64,000 nt of DNA from NCBI RefSeq assembly GCF_001949145.1, contig NW_019091361.1:234255-298254 (forward strand), read 5' to 3'. Below, in pieces: positions 23,143-36,800 of the stretch. Below the pieces are notes generated by a model, which saw only the letters and a program-made list of their open reading frames with translations, had not been told where the DNA came from and made no database searches. Source of the stretch: Acanthaster planci (Eukaryota; Echinodermata; Asteroidea; Valvatida; Acanthasteridae). Both the position numbers and the translations under genes were made by a program. Numbering within the stretch: the stretch's first letter is position 1; the number at the start of each line of letters is the position of its first letter.

Positions 23143-25985
23143 CATCTCTACTTGATGACATGAAAGAATCTCCAAAGGCCTTCCATCCAACTGTAACATA
23201 AAAATCCCATGCGTAATCCTTGCATTGTATTGGATTAGTCGTAGTCGGTGGTAGCCTAGCATCTTGAAATGCATGCATATCACATCCCTAGTTAACGTAG
23301 ACATCTCAAGTGCCCTCTCTTGATACCTTGTCAAATACATGGCATTACTGCTAGCATCAATAAACAGTGGGAATTCTTGCATTTGAAGTGAATTCCTAAT
23401 ACTTGAATTACCTGTAAATACCATACCTTGATACGGTTGTATTAGAAGCTTAACAGACTGTAATCCTCACTCTTAGAATTCCATTTGAAGATCATATGAG
23501 GGCGCTCTTGATGTAAATAGTTAAGGTCATAGGTCATTTTTATTTGAAAGGATCCAAAGCAGCGCTGTGTAAAACTTTTTGTGCGTGTATTGCATAGAAG
23601 AAATTTTAAGCTCTGATTTCTTTTGCTTTTTTTCGTTGACAAAACCATAGAATGGATATTCATTGAGCAGAAAATGACAGTTTGAGAAGTGCCACTTGTT
23701 AGAATGATTTTCTAAGATGTTCTGATCAAGGGATGTTCACGGTTCGATTTTGAAATCACTTGGGGTTAGGTCTTTGTTTTTTGTGTGTGTGAAGTGCAGC
23801 AGGAGTATTAGTCCAACGTGTGCAAAGTTTGGTCTTGAAACATATGCAATTGGATACGTGTATTGTAATTCTTGTGACTCAATGTATCTCTTTCCTATGG
23901 AGGTCCATCAAAATGTGTATACAATGTTGTCTTTGTTATCAAGCTTTATGCATTGACTCAGAGAAATATTCTCTTACATTTAGAAATTTCTCTATTTTGC
24001 ATTGTAAATGTACACCCATAATTTACTGCAAAGCCATGCTTTTTCCCTGGTAACCATCAGTTCCTTAAAAGAAAAATGTTGATAGATGTTTACCAGTGAA
24101 ATGAAAAGGTCTTAAAATGCACAGTTCATTTGATGTCCACTTGGACTGTTGATGTGGAATTACTTTATTTCATGTCTCCTCTCTGCTGCCTTTTGCTCCA
24201 ATCAAGAAACAAACCATAAGTTTCAAATTTCAGTTTGCAGTTAAGTACTTAATTTTCTGTACTGGATTTTCTTTGCTTTATATTTTATTCAGTTCAATGG
24301 GTGTGTAATACCTGTGTTCAAATGGAACTAAGCCAACTTAAATGGTCAGCAGTACATGTAGTTTTGTAAACTTCACAGATGATTTTACAAATACATCCGT
24401 AGAAATACTAATTGCTTAATGTCATTCATCAATGACACACGTCCAAAAAGTAGTGATGTAACATTCCAAAATATAAATTAATTGATCAAATTAGTAAAAC
24501 ATTACCAAACTCATTGTCTGTTTACTTGTTGAATGTAAACAATAACTGGTTGTGGGTTTACCTTTTGAGATATTGAATGCATTGGAAGCAAAGAAACTGA
24601 TGTGTTTTGTTTCTTCCCCCCCCCCCCAAAAATGTTGAATCCCTTACAAGCTTATTTCTCTTGTACACTATCAGGTCACTGCTACAGTACTTTGTGAGTG
24701 ACCTTGTTAAGTAAGCCATTTCATTGTCTCAATGGCGGAAGGACATCCATATACAGTTCACATTCCTGATTGTGTCAGTCTTTGTCATTGTTTTTCTTTG
24801 TTAAACTTACACTTTAAACTGTGATTCTGCCTACGTTCTCTTCCTGGTACATCTTAAATACTTCTGCTTTATGTACTGACTTACTGAGTTTAAGCTAAGG
24901 GTGAATATGAGGTCCAGATCATTTAATTAGGACCAGATAATTTGTGGGTTTTTTAGTTCAAGTGTAGAAAAGGGAACATTAACTGGATTGAAACTGAATA
25001 TGAAAACAGGGTAATGACCTGAAAGGGTAGGGTTTATTCATTTTATGCGTGATTGAAGATAGTTTGATGTGAAACCTTGTGATCATACTGCAATACATGT
25101 ATATGCAGTAGTATTAATATTTTCACACGTGTACTATTTGAACCTAACCTGCTCTCTAAAGTATCATTTGCTGTCCACTTGAAATATTTTGTTGTGATAG
25201 TTAAATGCCTTATGTGTCTTGCTGGATACTATTTGAATCTTGAAATTTATTTGGAGATTACTTTGAACAGCTTTTGCATTTAAAGTACTGGTGGGCGGAT
25301 TGACACTGAATGTTTTTGGAATGAATTGTTTTGTCTTTTAATCAAATGCAGGATATTTATAAAGGTTGATTTTTTTCTGAAGTAAGTTGGTTAAAATTGA
25401 AGGGAAGTTGGTTACCATGTGCTCGATCCATTACCTTCCCTTGTGGGTAGATGAACGTCGCCATGGATAATCATTGGGTAAAGACACAAAACTGGTATCC
25501 ATGTATTGATCACCTCTGTAAGTATTTAGGGATATAACTGCCTCCTACTTTCTTGGACTTGCTATCAAGGAAGAGAGTTACGGAGCCTTCACAATTGATT
25601 AGATCCAAATTGAAGTTACACTTGCAAAAAACATGGTTACACATTACCATGAAGGTAACTAAGCTGTTATGTGAGAGGCGATTCAACTAACCTAAGCTTG
25701 CCAGTCCAGCCTCACCTTCAACGAAACCATATAAAGGTCAGGTGACTACTTTTTGGAAGGTGGGTACTACTAATAAGTAATAGACCAAGATTTGCTTCAC
25801 TTTTAGTCTCGCTAAATTTATGATCGCTTCTTTGTGCAACGTAGCAAACATTAAAGCATACATCAAAAGTGAATCTGACTACAGCAGAGATATTACAAAG
25901 TGTTGACCTTTTCAGGCTGCATTATTTTGTAGTTCGAAGGCAATGACAGATGAACAATAAAATGTGATTGTGTCCTCAAGGTGAA
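23143..25985 (+). other. probable 3' UTR of the RRBP1 gene
   Basis: There is no coding signal for 2.8 kb after the stop. The region ends near an AATAAA at 25956-25961. The 3' border is inferred only from that signal and from the downstream signals at 26062 and 26085. A 12-C run lies near 24618. Confidence 0.5.
25956..25961 (+). terminator. candidate polyadenylation signal AATAAA for RRBP1
   Basis: Canonical AATAAA is followed by a GT-rich stretch (tgtgattgtgt). Alternative AATAAA copies occur at 26062-26067 and 26085-26090, so the exact 3' end is unresolved. Confidence 0.45.
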
Positions 25986-27754
25986 CATTTCCTGATTCCC
26001 ATGCAGTTGGATTCTTGATGGTAAGATAAGCTATCAATTCCCGGCATATTATGTCATAACGAATAAAAGTGGTTGTCATGACCAAATAAAAAAATGCTTG
26101 GAGTGATTATTTTCCTTGACTCATCAAGAGTGATTCGCCAGATCCATGTCTCGTTTTATACGTTTGATTGTTGTGATCAACTTACAACATTGTGAAACCA
26201 AGTTCCATTGCTTGCACAATAAAACCTGTAATTGGGGGAGCAAGACGGCCGTTTCACAATATTGCGCCACCACGAGTTGGCAACATTTTGGCCAATCACA
26301 ATGCGCGTTTGGAAATGGTCGACAAATTTCGCACGTTATGATTGGTCAGCATGTTGCAAACTCTTGGTGGCGCACTATTGTGAATCGCCTGTATTGGAAT
26401 CAAGATGACGAAATGAATTTTATTACCTTACTTGATATCTTGATGTTTGATTTTGTCCCTTTTTTTGAGGAGGTTTAACTTCAACTTGGGCTGCATTGTT
26501 GAGTTCAAGAAATGCATCCTTGCTGGTTAAGGGTAGTCCTTGCGTGCAGCGAATCATGGATAGGGTGCCAAAGAACAAATTTTCCTTGTAGCTTGCGATG
26601 CATAACAAACATGACAAAAGGTCTTCGATCCTATTTATTCTATTGCTCTGCTTTTTTCCCTCATGTTGCCAATTCACATTTAATCACTGTCAGCAAGTTT
26701 GCAGTAACACTAACAGCTTTACACGTCGAAAATACATGTATTTACCTACGACTCTTTGAATTCCACATGAACACTAGTATCGGTATTTTACCACTATTTG
26801 GTCAAATTAAATCGCAGCCGCTTGGGATGTCACATTTCTATTGCACCCTTAATAGATGTTGAAGTGGGGCCAAATTACTGAACAGCCCGAGATGGCTGGG
26901 GTATTATGGTACGTGACTCACTGCATTGTTTGGAAGATGTGGGGATTCCCCATTTCAGTCCAACAATCGGTGGTTTCATTATGTTTCGGTTCCTTAATTT
27001 TCAGAAAGGCCGATTAAATATGAAGTCATTGAGTTAACCGTCAAAGGTCAGCATCAGAATGGTGGAACCAAACCTGTCCGCTTGAGCACCAATCATGTGG
27101 CCTTTTCTACCACAACATATCCCGGACGCGTGTTGAACTTGAACACGCGATCTGCACTTGTGCCTACGTGCTAAAAAAGAATTTGTCGAGAAGTACCCTT
27201 CCCCATCCGAAAGCATTTTAGCCAGGTGTAACCCCCACCCACTCGATTTTGCAGTCGCTTCGTTGAGATAATAATGATTCAAGTATCTTCTCACGAAGGA
27301 AGTAATTAAACTAGCCCAAGAAACAAACATCCTGCCACGCCCCCAATTTTGTGGTCGACTTTATTCCGCATAATCTGTCTTGTCCGTGATTTGGCAAAGG
27401 AATTTCCCAGAGTCTGTTTCATGATTTCATTACTGAAATCACGCAACAGTCACCGGACCCTTAAACCCGGAAATACTGACTCGGCGCTGCTTGCCCAAAA
27501 CTAAATACATTTTTTTATGTACTTTAGGCTGAGTTTGTGCATATCATGGAGACTCATGCCTAGTGGGTAGACCAACTTGTCAGAAAGATCAGATCATATT
27601 ACCCTTCAATTTCAAATAACTGACGTTGGCTGTTGTGTGTGGTGATTAAGGGCCTAGTACGGATACGGTCAACTACGAGATAGGCCAAACTGAATTGCAG
27701 AGAAACAGATCCGAACGACGGAGAGAAGCAGGTTGCAGCAGACCTGGAGTAACC
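25986..27754. other. intergenic region, including upstream region of the ADAP-like gene
   Basis: It contains a foldback element at 26252-26385. No other gene is seen. The promoter and 5' UTR of the downstream gene presumably lie in its right half, but I see no clear TATA box and cannot place a transcription start. Confidence 0.6.
26252..26385. repeat. long foldback (inverted repeat), arms about 56 bp, loop about 22 bp
   Basis: Arm 1 (26252-26307) contains ttcacaatattgcgccacca. Arm 2 (26330-26385) contains the complementary ggtggcgcactattgtgaat. I count roughly 80-85% pairing across the arms, with weak pairing continuing outside them. Each arm carries a CCAAT/ATTGG pentamer. It could be a MITE relic, a hairpin RNA source or a symmetrical regulatory element. 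Confidence 0.8.
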
Positions 27755-27848
27755 ATGGCCATAAACGCTCAAAGATTACGGGAATTGCCAGGGAATGACA
27801 GATGTGCTGACTGCCAAGACTGCGATTGTCAAGAATGCGGTTTTCCAG
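27755..27848 (+). CDS. ADAP/UNC5-like fusion, exon 1: start and first zinc-finger cysteines
   Basis: ATG 27755 is the first in-frame ATG and lies in accATGG context. Donor GTAGGC at 27849. It holds 31 codons plus 1 nt, LRELPGNDRCADC then a Cys/Asp-rich insert ending CQECGFP. It matches the ADAP start (LLQRPGNARCADC). An open frame continues 5' of the ATG, so a 5' extension is possible. Confidence 0.82.
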
Positions 27849-30800
27849 GTAGGCCTGAGAAGTATACCGCAAGAAAAATGTCATTAGTATGATCAGGCAT
27901 TGTTCTGATCGTTGAGCAAAATGACAGGTCTATTCAAACCTGTCTACAACTTTCAGATCAGTGTTATCAATTTTTAAGGACCACTTTTTTATTTTGTGTA
28001 TACTTTTTTATATCAATACCCCACTACAACTGTCCCGATTTTTTTCAATTTACTTAATAGACAAACCAAAAATGAAAGAACTAGACCCAACTCATTGCTT
28101 GGAAAAAAATAGAAGTTAGAAATGGTTTTTGAGTAGTGTGGTTGTCAATTGACTGAGTGGCTTGGGTGTATAAAATATTGAAAAGTATTATTCACAAAGC
28201 TAATGAACCCAGTCTTGTGCACAAACTAATACAGTGTGAAACTTGTCTGAAAACCCAGAGTTTTTCTAAGTAAATGCTTCGGAATTTTCTTAGCTAAATA
28301 TTATTTTTTAGGACATGTTATCTCTTTCTGATGGCTGTTATCACGGCATGTTAAGGGAAAATCAATGTCATCTTTACTGTATATGAACGCTTTATCTGTG
28401 GTGTTATGTTTGAGAAGTTGTTTGTAGTAAAATATTTAACGTTCATGGCATTTCATTGTTCTGGCTGAAACTTACACTGTTGATGACAAGTTTTGATTAG
28501 AGCAAAGTCACATTTTGGGGGAAACACACCCTAATTGTCGTCTTTACCATATTTACAGATTGACTTAACACATACAGTGAAAAAAATGCAAAGCATTGAA
28601 GTTAACAGGTTAAACACCATTTGTGACCGGCTCTAGAAAAATGGGTTATGAGTTTTTGATATATGGCTGGATTCTGTACATTAAAAGCTACAATTTGATA
28701 TATGAATGACCCATGTAGTGCACTGCGTTCCTGAGATACATGTATATAGACATTTGTATATCCACATTTTCGGATTCAATAAAAGCACTTTTCGAGAAAA
28801 CACTCACAGAGAGTAGTGCTTGGAAACACAATGCTATGTAGGATTTTCTACTGGATAATCAATTTTTCATCTTTATTATCAGTATACATTTTTGTAATCA
28901 CAAATTCTGAATATATAAATTTTATAGAAGCTATTAAGGAAAAAAACACAAAATCATGTTTTTGAAGAAATTTTGCCCTCACCAAATAGAACAGACCATT
29001 ACCTGTTTTGGCATTGCATGACCTATTTCCCTTTTTTGCAGAGCGGGTCACATTTACATGTACATCATCATTGAGGTACAATATATGTTCTCAGTTCTGT
29101 TATACAATTTGCAAAGATCCAACAGGTTTGCAACTTGGGGCACCTTGAGTTGAATGCTTTACTCTTCCATGGCCACATGATCGAACTCCATATTATTCAC
29201 CAATTCTGTTACTCAAACCAGAGTACACACACTGTCATGTTGTCCTGTCTTTATCTACATAGGTAATGATGATGATGTAGATCCTTCATATTCAACATTG
29301 GGTTTTAATTTCTATCTGTAGATCCTGTATGGGCTTGTGAGGAGTTAGGCATTCTAGTATGTGAAGAATGTATGGATCTCCACTGTGTGCTTAGCAATGC
29401 CACCTTCAAATCCATCATTTGCCAAGACTGGACTGAAGAGAGCTATAAGGTAAATGGAGCATAAGCCAATCAGGAATCACTTGTTAAAATATGTCCCTTT
29501 TATTTTGGCATTATTTTTAGGGTGGACTGTTGCTCTTTTAAAGAGAATTCTCGGTCATTCACAATTTCACAGAGGTTTATGTAGAGATTTTCATTTCATA
29601 TCCCTCACAGTGTTGAAAATAAATGTGTAAAGTTTTATTGTGAAATTTACTAGCCTGGGCAAGGTGAAAACATATATCATTAATTTCATTATTTGATTTG
29701 TTTAAATTGCACTAATTTTTTAAACTTTACATTTACTTTGTTGTAATCTCAGAGCACAGAGAAAGGCAAAGCGTACTTAAATATTGTTGTGTTTTGTTAA
29801 AACTTCACAAAAAAAGACATGAGAATTATATGGACCAACACTTTCATCAGATGCAAGGGACCCAGAAAAACCAACTTGTTGATTGCAGTTCTCCTGAACT
29901 GTTGATAACGAGAAAGATACAAAAAATAAGTTTTTTATATAGTTTACAGTGTATGCTGTTATGAAACAAATGAAAATTCAAGGAGGAGCACCTACGAGAT
30001 GAAGTTTAAAGAAGACTGGACTTGTCATTTGAAAATCACCCCCCTCCCGTTTTGTAGAGTCTTGTGCCATTCAAATTTAGACATACGTGTACATACTCCG
30101 TGTATCTTTGTAACTGAGTAAAAGGAACTCGCTAAATTATTTTAACAGTCCTGAATCTGTCAAACTTAAAAAGTTTCCAAATTAGAAATCTTAGGAAACT
30201 AGCCATTTTAGCCGATTGTTCATCCAGGATGGCACAAGAATTTTCATTTTAAAAAGTAAGCTTGCCAACCACAGCACAAACAACCAAAAGCCTAACAAGG
30301 AAGTGTGGATGAATTGCCTTGTGGAATTTTCCTTGAATCAGCAACAAGTGGAACGAGAGTCGGTTTGGCTTGGAATGGTTTGGGAATTGCCCAGGATATC
30401 ACAGACTCATCACTGACACAATATGAAAGGGTCCAATTTCAAGTTGTAACTGTCACCATTATTAAAATCTGATTTCCATGAAGAAGCTTAATGTAGTCTC
30501 AACAAGGTGACCAAATGATTGTGGTTCTGGATGAAACCGCATCTTTCCTCTTGCTACAAAGAGAGAACCTGTTTAAAGCCAGCTGCAATACGGGCCAACT
30601 TGTCCAGGACATTGAGGGTCCCCTGACCAGTGGTTTGGGATGTAGCCTTGAATAGTACTTTTCTTCAAATTGTGAAGGGGGGCAGAATTTAAGGGGAGAC
30701 TGGAGACTTGATTGAGGGTATCCAACATCACTGGTCAGTTAGCACCATTTTAAGCTGCCTCTTTTGTTGTTAATAGTTGTTTGAAAACATAATGCTCACA

Positions 30801-33800
30801 GTATTCTTGAGGCCACTTTGTCATGCATGTGTCCGTCAGTAATCATCAGGCAGTTTGAAAGGTTCTCTGCTTTTCTTAACTTGAAAATGTTGAATTGTCC
30901 TAATACACACTGTCCCACGTAAGCTGAAAAATTTAACACGCATGGAGAGTTACCCATCAAACGTTCATTTTTTGCCGTCTCTGTTAAAAGTAATGGGGTA
31001 AATGCCTGTATTACATGTATATGCCATGCCTATGAACAGGTTTAGGCAAGCATTCAAAAAATGGGTTTCAAAGCTGGATTTATAATTGGAAAACCTTTCC
31101 AAAATGTTGAAGTTCATTTATTGCACACATACATGTACATGTATGTGTAAAACTAAATGTGATGTCTGAAATGATCTATATGGTTCTACAAACGCCATCC
31201 AGACACTTACATGTAGCTCCATAACTAAGTTGACTAAGTAGATCTTGCCACTAAACACATTTTAAGAAAAGAACAAAGATTTTTCTTGTCTGCCTACATA
31301 ATGTGTACACACAATGGTAGTGCGCTAACCTTACATACATGTACTTAGTGTGGACTTGTAAACAAAAGATGTCCACATGATGCAGGAAAGGAAGACGTTC
31401 TGTGGACTTACACATGTCCACAGGACGTTTCCCCTTCTCTGAAAATGAAGTTTAGAGTCATTTTGGGGTAGGGGTCATCTGTCGTAAAAGAACGAGTCAA
31501 GGAAACTTTGTACAAAAGCCAGCTGAAAATCGTGTTCTTAGTTCAAGAAAAATGAGTATTTTCACTGAGTTTTCTTAACTGCACAAAATGAAAGGAATGT
31601 CCACTCAAGGTATGTTAGGTAAGTGTGTGTGGGTGGCATACATAGTGTGGACCTCTGCACAAAAGAGGTCCACATAATGTTGGGTGCGCCGTGGCGTAGT
31701 GGGGACGTGTGTGGGTGTGTGTGTGTGAAGGTTTTGGGGTTTTTTTCAAGCATGGTACCCCATGGTAGACACCAGTGTAAACAATACAATGCAAGCACAG
31801 CTATTGATAGATATTGGCCTCTGCACTCTAGTCAAAACTCTATAGGGCTGGTTCCCCCATAATAATGGATGCACATACAGTGAAACATGCACAACCAAGT
31901 TGAAGTGGCCTCAAGCATTTCCACACTATTCAATATGTGTATGACTCTAAGGGTATTGACGGTGAGAAAAAATACATGTATCATGGAGGAAGTAAGACAA
32001 GCAGTGGTGCATGCCAGTGATGTATACTGTACAGGGTTCAACTACAAAACTGAACAGACCAACAGTCAATGAAGTACAGACTACTGATATGCTGAGCACT
32101 ATACCGAAAATTGGCATACAAACAACACTTATGACACACTTTGCTGTGGAAGGACACCATGTTTGTTGATGTTTGAAGCACGCTATACTGTAGGTCATGT
32201 GACTTAGCTGGCGCAATCGGTGTATTGGTATGTCGTAAAAAACAAACAAAACATGTGTACAATACTAACAAAACGGCTAACCAGTTGCACATGTGCCAGG
32301 AGTTGAAATAATTTACATAAACTAATGGCAGGCCATTAACTCCAATGTCACAGGCTTACAAACATAGATTATTATAAACATGGATTCTAACATAACTACA
32401 AAAACTATAACATTTAAAATTGAATAATTACATGTACATTCATAAATAGCTTAGACAATTACACTACATACATTTCTATTGGTCGAAACCAGTCGAAACA
32501 CGTCACATGACTGTGTATGTAACATTTGGTAATGCCCGCTGCAATTTAATAATGCTGCTCTGTGAAAATGCGTAGGTACCTATACGAAACAGCTTAGTCC
32601 ATTTCTATTGGTCAAAAGTTGGTATGTCCCGTGGCATGTCACATGTGTGCCAGTTCCGTAAAGGGGATTCTGATGTACTACTTGCTCCAGGAATATACTA
32701 TAAAATGGACGGGGGTGTTTGGGAAAATAAAATAAAAATTTTTGAACAAAGTCCTCGGAAATTTATTCTACATGTACATGTATATTGTCTTCTTTTGACA
32801 CTCTGACTAAAATCTGTGGTTCGGGCATTAGTCACGTCCAAATGAGTCGGTCTTAAACACACATTTAAGACCGGCCAAGAACATAATTATTCCCTTAATG
32901 CAAAATAATCCACGTCCCTTGTTGAAAAGTTACATGATATCACACGTTGCACATACTGCCAGTATCATTTAAAAAAGGGACAATTTAGGACACCACAAAT
33001 GACAAAGAAAACCCTCAAAGAATGCACAAGACTTGCCCTTCAACAGAGAAAGTCACATAAATGGAAAAAGGGCAGTTGTGCAACAATGCACACTTTTCTG
33101 TTCCTTTTGCCAAACTTGGCCTAAACTAAACAAGCCCACATGTACATGTATTTCTGATGGAGGTAGAATTCTGGAGCAAACTGTAATCACCTTGAGCAGA
33201 AGCACCCCTTCATCAGTTGAAAAGAGCCATGCTGGTCCTCAGTGTTCGTTTGTTGGTAGCGATGTGTAATCATTCATGAACCAGCGAAGTGTACATGTAG
33301 TTCCTACCAAAGGAGCCTAGGTCCAGCTTAGGGCCATAATGAAGGCCAGCCCTGGAGCTGCATTCGCCCCCCCGAAACCCTATAAATGTCAAATTTGTAA
33401 CTTATTTTTCTCTTGTGCTTGAGGATTAGGGTTGAACATGGCTTTGTGGTTTAAATAACTACCAATGTGTAGTTATGATTATGACATGGTTGATAGGAGT
33501 CAGCTCTTATCCTGATAAAAATGATTTAACATTACCAATATTTTGTAAATATCCTCAGCTACATATTTCCAAATCAACTGATGGATTGCAAGTGTCTTTA
33601 AATTCCTCTAATTGAATTTGGTTGGTTTGAATTATTTTTGTTTTGCCCTTTTGTAGGCAGGCACCTTTATACATGTATAATTGTGTCTCTTTTAGATTTT
33701 TCTGTGTGCATGGAGCTGCCACTTGCCATCAGTCTCAATATTTTGTTTATTCTTCTTTCCCGTCTTACATGTATGTATCTTATATCTTATATCTGAGAAT

Positions 33801-36800
33801 TTTGAGTTACATGTATTTTATTTGGATTTTCATGCAGAAAATGGCATCAACAAACAACAATGCCTCCAAGGAAATCTATGAGAAACATCTCTGTCCTGCT
33901 TACAAGAAACCTACACGATGCTTCAATATGTAAGATATATCAGCAATTCCTGTTTCTTCCTTGTATTGCTGAAATTCAAAAATTATTCCCTTCCATCTAC
34001 CGAAACTTGTGTTTTGACCACTGTTTCTGAAGTTTGTAAAGATGAAAAATTTTGTAAAAGTAGATAGAACTGATTCTATCAATCAATACATACCACCGTA
34101 AAAAGGTCTCGGGTTGTACATTTGAATTTTCACCTTTTTGTGTCCATCAGTATTGACTTCATCAGAACTGAAAGAAGAAAGTTTTCAAGAACAGTTTTGA
34201 ATGTTCCAGTTCCATATTCCAAGAGCACATGCCCAAATGAATGCATCCAAGGTCATTCAGGTGCACTAGTATGCACACATTTGCACAGAGAGTCTGCCCC
34301 ATCAGTGCAGCCACACACTGACTCGTACACATACTTTGTTCTTGTCCTTTCCCCTTTAGAATAAAGAATGGCTCAAGTGCACTTTATTTCATTGAAAAGC
34401 AGCACTAACACGGTTAAGTTCTCCTGCAAATTATACATTGCATTTCATTAGTTAAAGCAGAGACACTTCCTGACTACTATTGTGCTCTTCTTTGGTGTCC
34501 TTTGAGATACACAGTGTGTGATTTCATTCAGCTGATTGTGCTTTAACTAACAAGGAAAAGAATTTGTTTTTGTGGCCATTTTGTCATCAAACCATTTTAG
34601 TCACAAAGTCAAAGAAAACGGATGCAAAGTCAGCGCAACAAAAACGAACTGGTCCAATGTCGCACAGCCCGGGCTGACACAACAGTGTGCCTGTCCGTGC
34701 GAACAATCTGTTATTTGCTTCCTGTTCTTTGCCCTACATAGATTCCCCTCTCCCTGTCCTCTCTTCCAGATCAGGGTCTTTGTTGATAATCCAGGATTGT
34801 TAAAAGTACACAAAACCTTCAGCAGAAGTCGTCAGGTCATATCAAGTTCTTCATTACGTGCTTAAGCTTGTTAGAGGTCACTTGCACACAGTACATGCAT
34901 GTACGCATTTATGTGTAAATCGTTTTAAACCACAGTGTCAGACTAATTCTTGTTTCCTCATATTTGGTTTATCAGTCCATAAAACCAACATTAGTACAAG
35001 TACACCTAAATTTAACTTAATGTGTAGAACAAAGTTCACATTGCTTTAATGTCACATTTAGGCCTATACTCCCGGGAACCATATTTCTTTTGCTTAAAGT
35101 AGCAATTTATATTTACTTTATATGGGTTTGGCGTTACACCTAAAGGGTTGCCATGATCATCCATTCCCCATTTGGGGGAGGGGGCTATTTTTGTGAGTGC
35201 GAAGACATCCTAGAGCAGGAAATCTTGCAATAACGAGAATTAGTTTTTCCCACTTTCAACCATCGCCTGTCCCACTAGAACCCATGCAGTACTGTTCCTT
35301 TCTCTTATATGTACCTCCTGTCCCACAAGAACCCATGCAACACTGTTCCCCTCATTGCTACCTCCTGTCCCACTAGAACCATGCAGCCCTAGGCCTGTTC
35401 CTTTACCCTACCTCCTGTCCCACCAGAACTCAGCTCTCCTGTTCCACTAGAACCTATAGCACTTACTTCCTGTCCCACCAGAACTTATGCAGCAGTGTTT
35501 CTTTCCCCTACCCCCTGTCCCACCAGAACCCATGCAGCACTATGCCTTTCCCCTACCTCCTGTCCCACCAGAACCCATGCAGCACTATGCCTTTCCCCTA
35601 CCTCCTGTACCACTGAAACCCAGTAATGTTCCTTTTCCCTGCCCACAGTGAAGTATATCTTATGCATGATTGATAAAACCCACCGTTCACAGTTTTGTGG
35701 GCCCTCCAATCAGCAAACTGTGACCTTTGCATTCATAGCAGTGAGCTATGAGCTCAAACCAACTGCCCTTTCACTGATATTTGGCGTAATCTACAAGCAC
35801 AAGCCCACTGAACAGGAAACGATGAAGCTGTGTCTGACTTACAGCTTCCTGTTCTCACATGTAGATTTCCTTGCATCACCACATTGTTTGAAAATTGTGT
35901 GAAAATTGTTGCCTGTTAAAAACGTTTGGGATCGAATTAACATGATGCCATCAAAACTGGATGATCTAAGTCGCATTTTCTGCTGTTTGCATATATTTTC
36001 CTTGTTTAATGTGCATTTTGTAGCCAGCAGATGTATTCAGTGTTTTTAAAACAATGTTTTTGTTAGTTTTTTAGTTAAAGGTGACAGACAATTGTTCACC
36101 CTGAAGAGATTGTGAACAATTTGTCATCTGATGGATCCTTTTATCGAATTGATTCACCTTTTGGTATACAGTTCTGTACAGATGAGAATGTCATCAGTGA
36201 CTATTTTAACCATATCCTCTGTACATAGGAAGTGAAGGGTTAGACACTTAGCTTAAAAAAAATTACAGTCGAACACAGGTAGGCCTAAAGCACGACTGAT
36301 GCCAGCCTATCAGTGGTAACTAATTAAAAGGGGACCAATTAGGAACAGAGCTCTTCAAATGTACCGGGTATTTCAAATGTGAACAAATGTTTGTGTGTAC
36401 ATGCACCTGTAGCTTGACTTTCAATCTGATAAGCATCGTCCTACCTCCATGGTATTATTTAGCTTGCTGGTCGCATGTGCATGTACTGGCAGTAGGTCGT
36501 CCTGTAAGTGGTCGTGTAAATCATCAATGATGGGAAGTGGAATATTGTAGGTGGCAGTTTAGAAAACACCAAATCAGAAAAGAATCAAAACCAAAGCAAA
36601 CAAACACCTCAAGTCCTACGGGATATGTGTATGTCATGCGTGACCTATTATCACTCCAAAGACCACACATTACAAGAAAACAAAATCTGCAAGGCTGATC
36701 TTCGGTAACTGCTACAATAAAACAGTGTTGTCTCACACTAGCTACGCCCTATCCTAGATGCAATACCATCTAACCTCGTAAGAACACATGCTATGCTGGG

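Noticed and set aside
35485-35709. Minus-strand 74-codon open frame with repeated VGQEVGERHSAAW units
   Set aside because: It is the translated C/T-rich minisatellite.
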